DNA of 9,072 nt, taken from contig CALPKD020000027.1 of the NCBI GenBank assembly GCA_943324055.2, positions 1-9,072 on the forward strand, written 5' to 3'. Positions 7,035 through 9,072 of this stretch are shown one piece after another. Numbering within the stretch: position 1 is the first letter of the stretch; every line of letters starts with the position of its first letter. Under the pieces are notes generated by a model. The model had not been told where the DNA came from. It did not search any database and saw nothing but the letters and a program-made list of their open reading frames with translations. A program made the translations under genes and the position numbers. This DNA is from Chitinophaga pinensis (GTDB lineage: Bacteria > Bacteroidota > Bacteroidia > Chitinophagales > Chitinophagaceae).

Positions 7035-8951
7035 TTATTTTTGAGTCAATTTTATGAAAAATCGCAAGATGGCAGTATCGTTGAACCAGAAAAGGAATAA
7101 AGCGACCATCCCTAATACCATGAATAAAATATAATATCCTACTTGGCCATTTTGAATAAGTCTAATTTGTCTTGCACTATATTGTACTAATTTACCTGTG
7201 CCGTTTACCGCGCCGTCAATCACCCCCTTTTCTACCACGTCTTTTAAAAACCCTGCAAATCGATTTAATGGATTTACTATAATCATATCATACAACTCGT
7301 CGATATGCCATTTATTAAAAAAGAATTTTCCGATTGTTGTTTGCGGCGCTCCATCTGCTTTTTTACGATAAATCAATACCGCAATAAGTAAAGCCGTGAA
7401 TGCGATTGCAACAGACACTGCCATTAATGTCCATTCCGTTGAATGTGACAAGACGGCTTCATGAGGTGCACCCACAATTGGCGTTAATTGATGTGACAGC
7501 CAATGTCCTCCACCCATAATCTCAGGAACCCCAATTGCTCCTGCTATTGCACTTAATATAGCAAGTATAACTAAAGGCAATGTCATTGCAGCTGGACTTT
7601 CATGCAAATGATTTGCCTGGTCATCCGTTCCTCTAAACTTGCCCAAAAAGGTAGTAGCATATAATCGGAACATATAAAAAGCAGTCATTGCTGCACCAAC
7701 TAATCCTAAGAACCAATACACCGGATTTTTCTCATAGGCAGCCGCTAATATTTCATCTTTTGAAAAGAATCCACTAAATGGAGGAATGCCTGCAATAGCA
7801 ATACAGCCAATTAAAAAAGTAATATGGGTAATAGGCAACTTTGATTTTAGTCCGCCCATTTTTTGAATATCTTGTTCATGATGCATTGCGTGAATCACGG
7901 AACCAGCACCCAAGAATAATAAGGCTTTGAAAAAAGCATGCGTAATAACATGGAATACTGCGCCCGAATAAGCACCAACCCCTAATCCTAAAAACATATA
8001 GCCTAATTGACTCACTGTTGAATAAGCCAGCACCTTTTTAATGTCGTTTTGCTTTATGGCAATAGTCGCTGCAAGTAATGCAGTACTAATCCCAATAATA
8101 GCGATGAAATTTTGCGTGAATTCGCTATGAATAAATAATAAATTGCTTCTAGTAATCATGTATATACCCGCTGTAACCATTGTGGCAGCATGGATCAATG
8201 CAGATACTGGAGTAGGGCCGGCCATTGCATCAGGCAACCAAGTGAACAAAGGGATTTGAGCACTCTTACCCATCGCACCAACAAACAACAATAAGGTAAT
8301 GGCTGTAATGTCGCTAGTAGACAATTTAGCCAAACTCTCCACGGTCAACACTTCACTATAACTCACAGAGCCTAGTTTAACAATCATCCAGAATATCGCT
8401 AATAAGAATCCTAAATCTCCAATGCGATTCATGATAAAGGCCTTTTTAGCAGCGTAGTTAAAAGAAGCATTCGTAAACCAATAGCCAATTAATAAATATG
8501 AGCACAATCCAACACCCTCCCATCCAATAAACATAATGACATAGTTGTCTCCTAATACCAAAAGCAACATGGAGAAAATAAACAAATTCAAATAAGCAAA
8601 ATAACGCGCGTAATGAGGTGCTTCCTCTTCCTTCATATAAGCCGTAGAATATAAATGAATCAAAGTGCCTACGCCCGTAATAACTAATAAGAATAAAGCA
8701 GACAATGCATCCACCTTTAAGTCAAATGGAATTTTGAATTTACTCGTATTGATAAAGTCAAAATAATGAACGGTCATTGCACCTTGTTCCTGTACATTCC
8801 AAAAAGCGATTAAGCTAAAAACAAAAGAAGCAAATATGTACATAGTTGCCTGAATAGCAACTGTTTTTTTGCTCCAAATGTTACGACCTAATCCGTTGAA
8901 TAAAAACCCCGCCAATGGCAAGAGTATGATCAATGCTAATATTACTTTCAT
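7035..8951 (-). CDS. nuoL: NADH-quinone oxidoreductase subunit L (complex I)
   Basis: NuoL is the distal antiporter-like proton pump of complex I. It has 638 residues, slightly longer than the 613 of E. coli. A Proton_antipo_N segment (about 65-115) is followed by the Proton_antipo_M core (about 130-420). Channel residues line up nearly one to one with E. coli: E145 in FIGWEGVGLCSYLLIG, D179 in GDLGFL, K229 in GKSAQIPLFTWLPDAM, H254 in ALIHAATMVTAGIY and K398-D399 in FFSKDEI. The C-terminal part (about 545-600, beginning near KWHIDELYD) matches the long lateral helix that runs along NuoM and NuoN, and ends in a final membrane helix at about 603-623. This extension rules out a plain Mrp or NuoM-like antiporter. 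It starts 10 bases after the nuoK stop, with no Shine-Dalgarno, within the same transcription unit. Confidence 0.97.
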   Translation of the reverse strand: MKVILALIILLPLAGFLFNGLGRNIWSKKTVAIQATMYIFASFVFSLIAFWNVQEQGAMTVHYFDFINTSKFKIPFDLKVDALSALFLLVITGVGTLIHLYSTAYMKEEEAPHYARYFAYLNLFIFSMLLLVLGDNYVIMFIGWEGVGLCSYLLIGYWFTNASFNYAAKKAFIMNRIGDLGFLLAIFWMIVKLGSVSYSEVLTVESLAKLSTSDITAITLLLFVGAMGKSAQIPLFTWLPDAMAGPTPVSALIHAATMVTAGIYMITRSNLLFIHSEFTQNFIAIIGISTALLAATIAIKQNDIKKVLAYSTVSQLGYMFLGLGVGAYSGAVFHVITHAFFKALLFLGAGSVIHAMHHEQDIQKMGGLKSKLPITHITFLIGCIAIAGIPPFSGFFSKDEILAAAYEKNPVYWFLGLVGAAMTAFYMFRLYATTFLGKFRGTDDQANHLHESPAAMTLPLVILAILSAIAGAIGVPEIMGGGHWLSHQLTPIVGAPHEAVLSHSTEWTLMAVSVAIAFTALLIAVLIYRKKADGAPQTTIGKFFFNKWHIDELYDMIIVNPLNRFAGFLKDVVEKGVIDGAVNGTGKLVQYSARQIRLIQNGQVGYYILFMVLGMVALFLFWFNDTAILRFFIKLTQK

Positions 8952-8961
8952 GCGAAATGAA

Positions 8962-9072
8962 TTAATTCTTTAATCTGTTTAGGAAATTGATGTCAACCGA
9001 ATGCGTGTTACGATACATCATTACTATAATTGCCAAACCTACACTTACTTCTGCGGCAGCTACTACCATAAT
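8962..9072 (-). CDS. nuoK: NADH-quinone oxidoreductase subunit K (complex I), C-terminal part
   Basis: Only the last 36 codons and the TAA stop are inside the window; the start lies beyond the right edge. The translation contains AAAEVSVGLAIIVMMYRNT, the end of NuoK's third helix, followed by a short polar tail ending NRLKN. The glutamate of AAAE (bases 9049-9051) corresponds to E72 of E. coli NuoK, a membrane-buried residue needed for full complex I activity. NuoK is a three-helix subunit of about 100 residues lying between NuoJ and NuoN. Its place directly before nuoL agrees with the usual nuoJ-K-L-M-N order. Confidence 0.93.
   Translation of the reverse strand: MMVVAAAEVSVGLAIIVMMYRNTHSVDINFLNRLKN

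Noticed and set aside
7035..8951. Possibility that the large antiporter-like proteins belong to an Mrp-type Na+/H+ antiporter or a hydrogenase
   Set aside because: The order K-L-M-N, the NuoL lateral-helix extension, and the NuoN- and NuoK-specific motifs identify complex I; no Mrp or hydrogenase subunits are present.
1..9072. Mobile elements, CRISPR arrays, tRNA or rRNA genes, or a new defence system
   Set aside because: No transposase, terminal repeat pair, regularly spaced repeat, cloverleaf sequence or unknown gene cluster was seen; every full-length gene belongs to a known family and the gaps are short.

Overview
The window looks like ordinary chromosome from an AT-rich member of the Bacteroidota, most plausibly the Chitinophagaceae or a close relative. 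The grounds are a secreted zinc metalloprotease of the DUF5118/DUF5117/DUF4953 type, start codons preceded by A/T-rich stretches rather than Shine-Dalgarno sequences, and protein sequences typical of that group. The taxonomic call is an inference from gene content and style, not from a marker gene.

Layout. Bases 1-207 carry no confident gene. A hairpin followed by a T-tract (91-122) probably terminates a plus-strand gene lying to the left, and a weak promoter-like element (149-174) precedes the first full gene. Bases 208-2715 (plus) encode a secreted zinc metalloprotease of 835 residues. A perfectly symmetric A8-stem-T8 hairpin (2782-2816) follows and serves as a shared terminator for this gene and the convergent one. 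Bases 2836-4119 (minus) encode a MacB/FtsX-type ABC transporter permease without a neighbouring ATPase.

From 4200 to the right edge, all on the minus strand, lies the 3' end of a respiratory complex I (nuo) operon: nuoK (only its last 36 codons), nuoL, nuoM and nuoN, in transcription order from right to left. Gaps are 10, 14 and 16 bases, so this is one transcription unit. The four products are membrane-arm subunits: NuoL, NuoM and NuoN are the three antiporter-like proton-pumping subunits and NuoK is a small subunit in the membrane relay. All the charged residues expected in the proton channels are present, which indicates a working pump. The permease gene starts 80 bases after nuoN on the same strand. 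It may be read through from nuo or have its own promoter, but it has no evident functional link to complex I.

I found no mobile element, CRISPR array, tRNA, rRNA or clearly novel system. The points most worth a second look are modest: two terminators, the start codon of nuoN, and the orphan permease with a Gly/Lys-rich insert.
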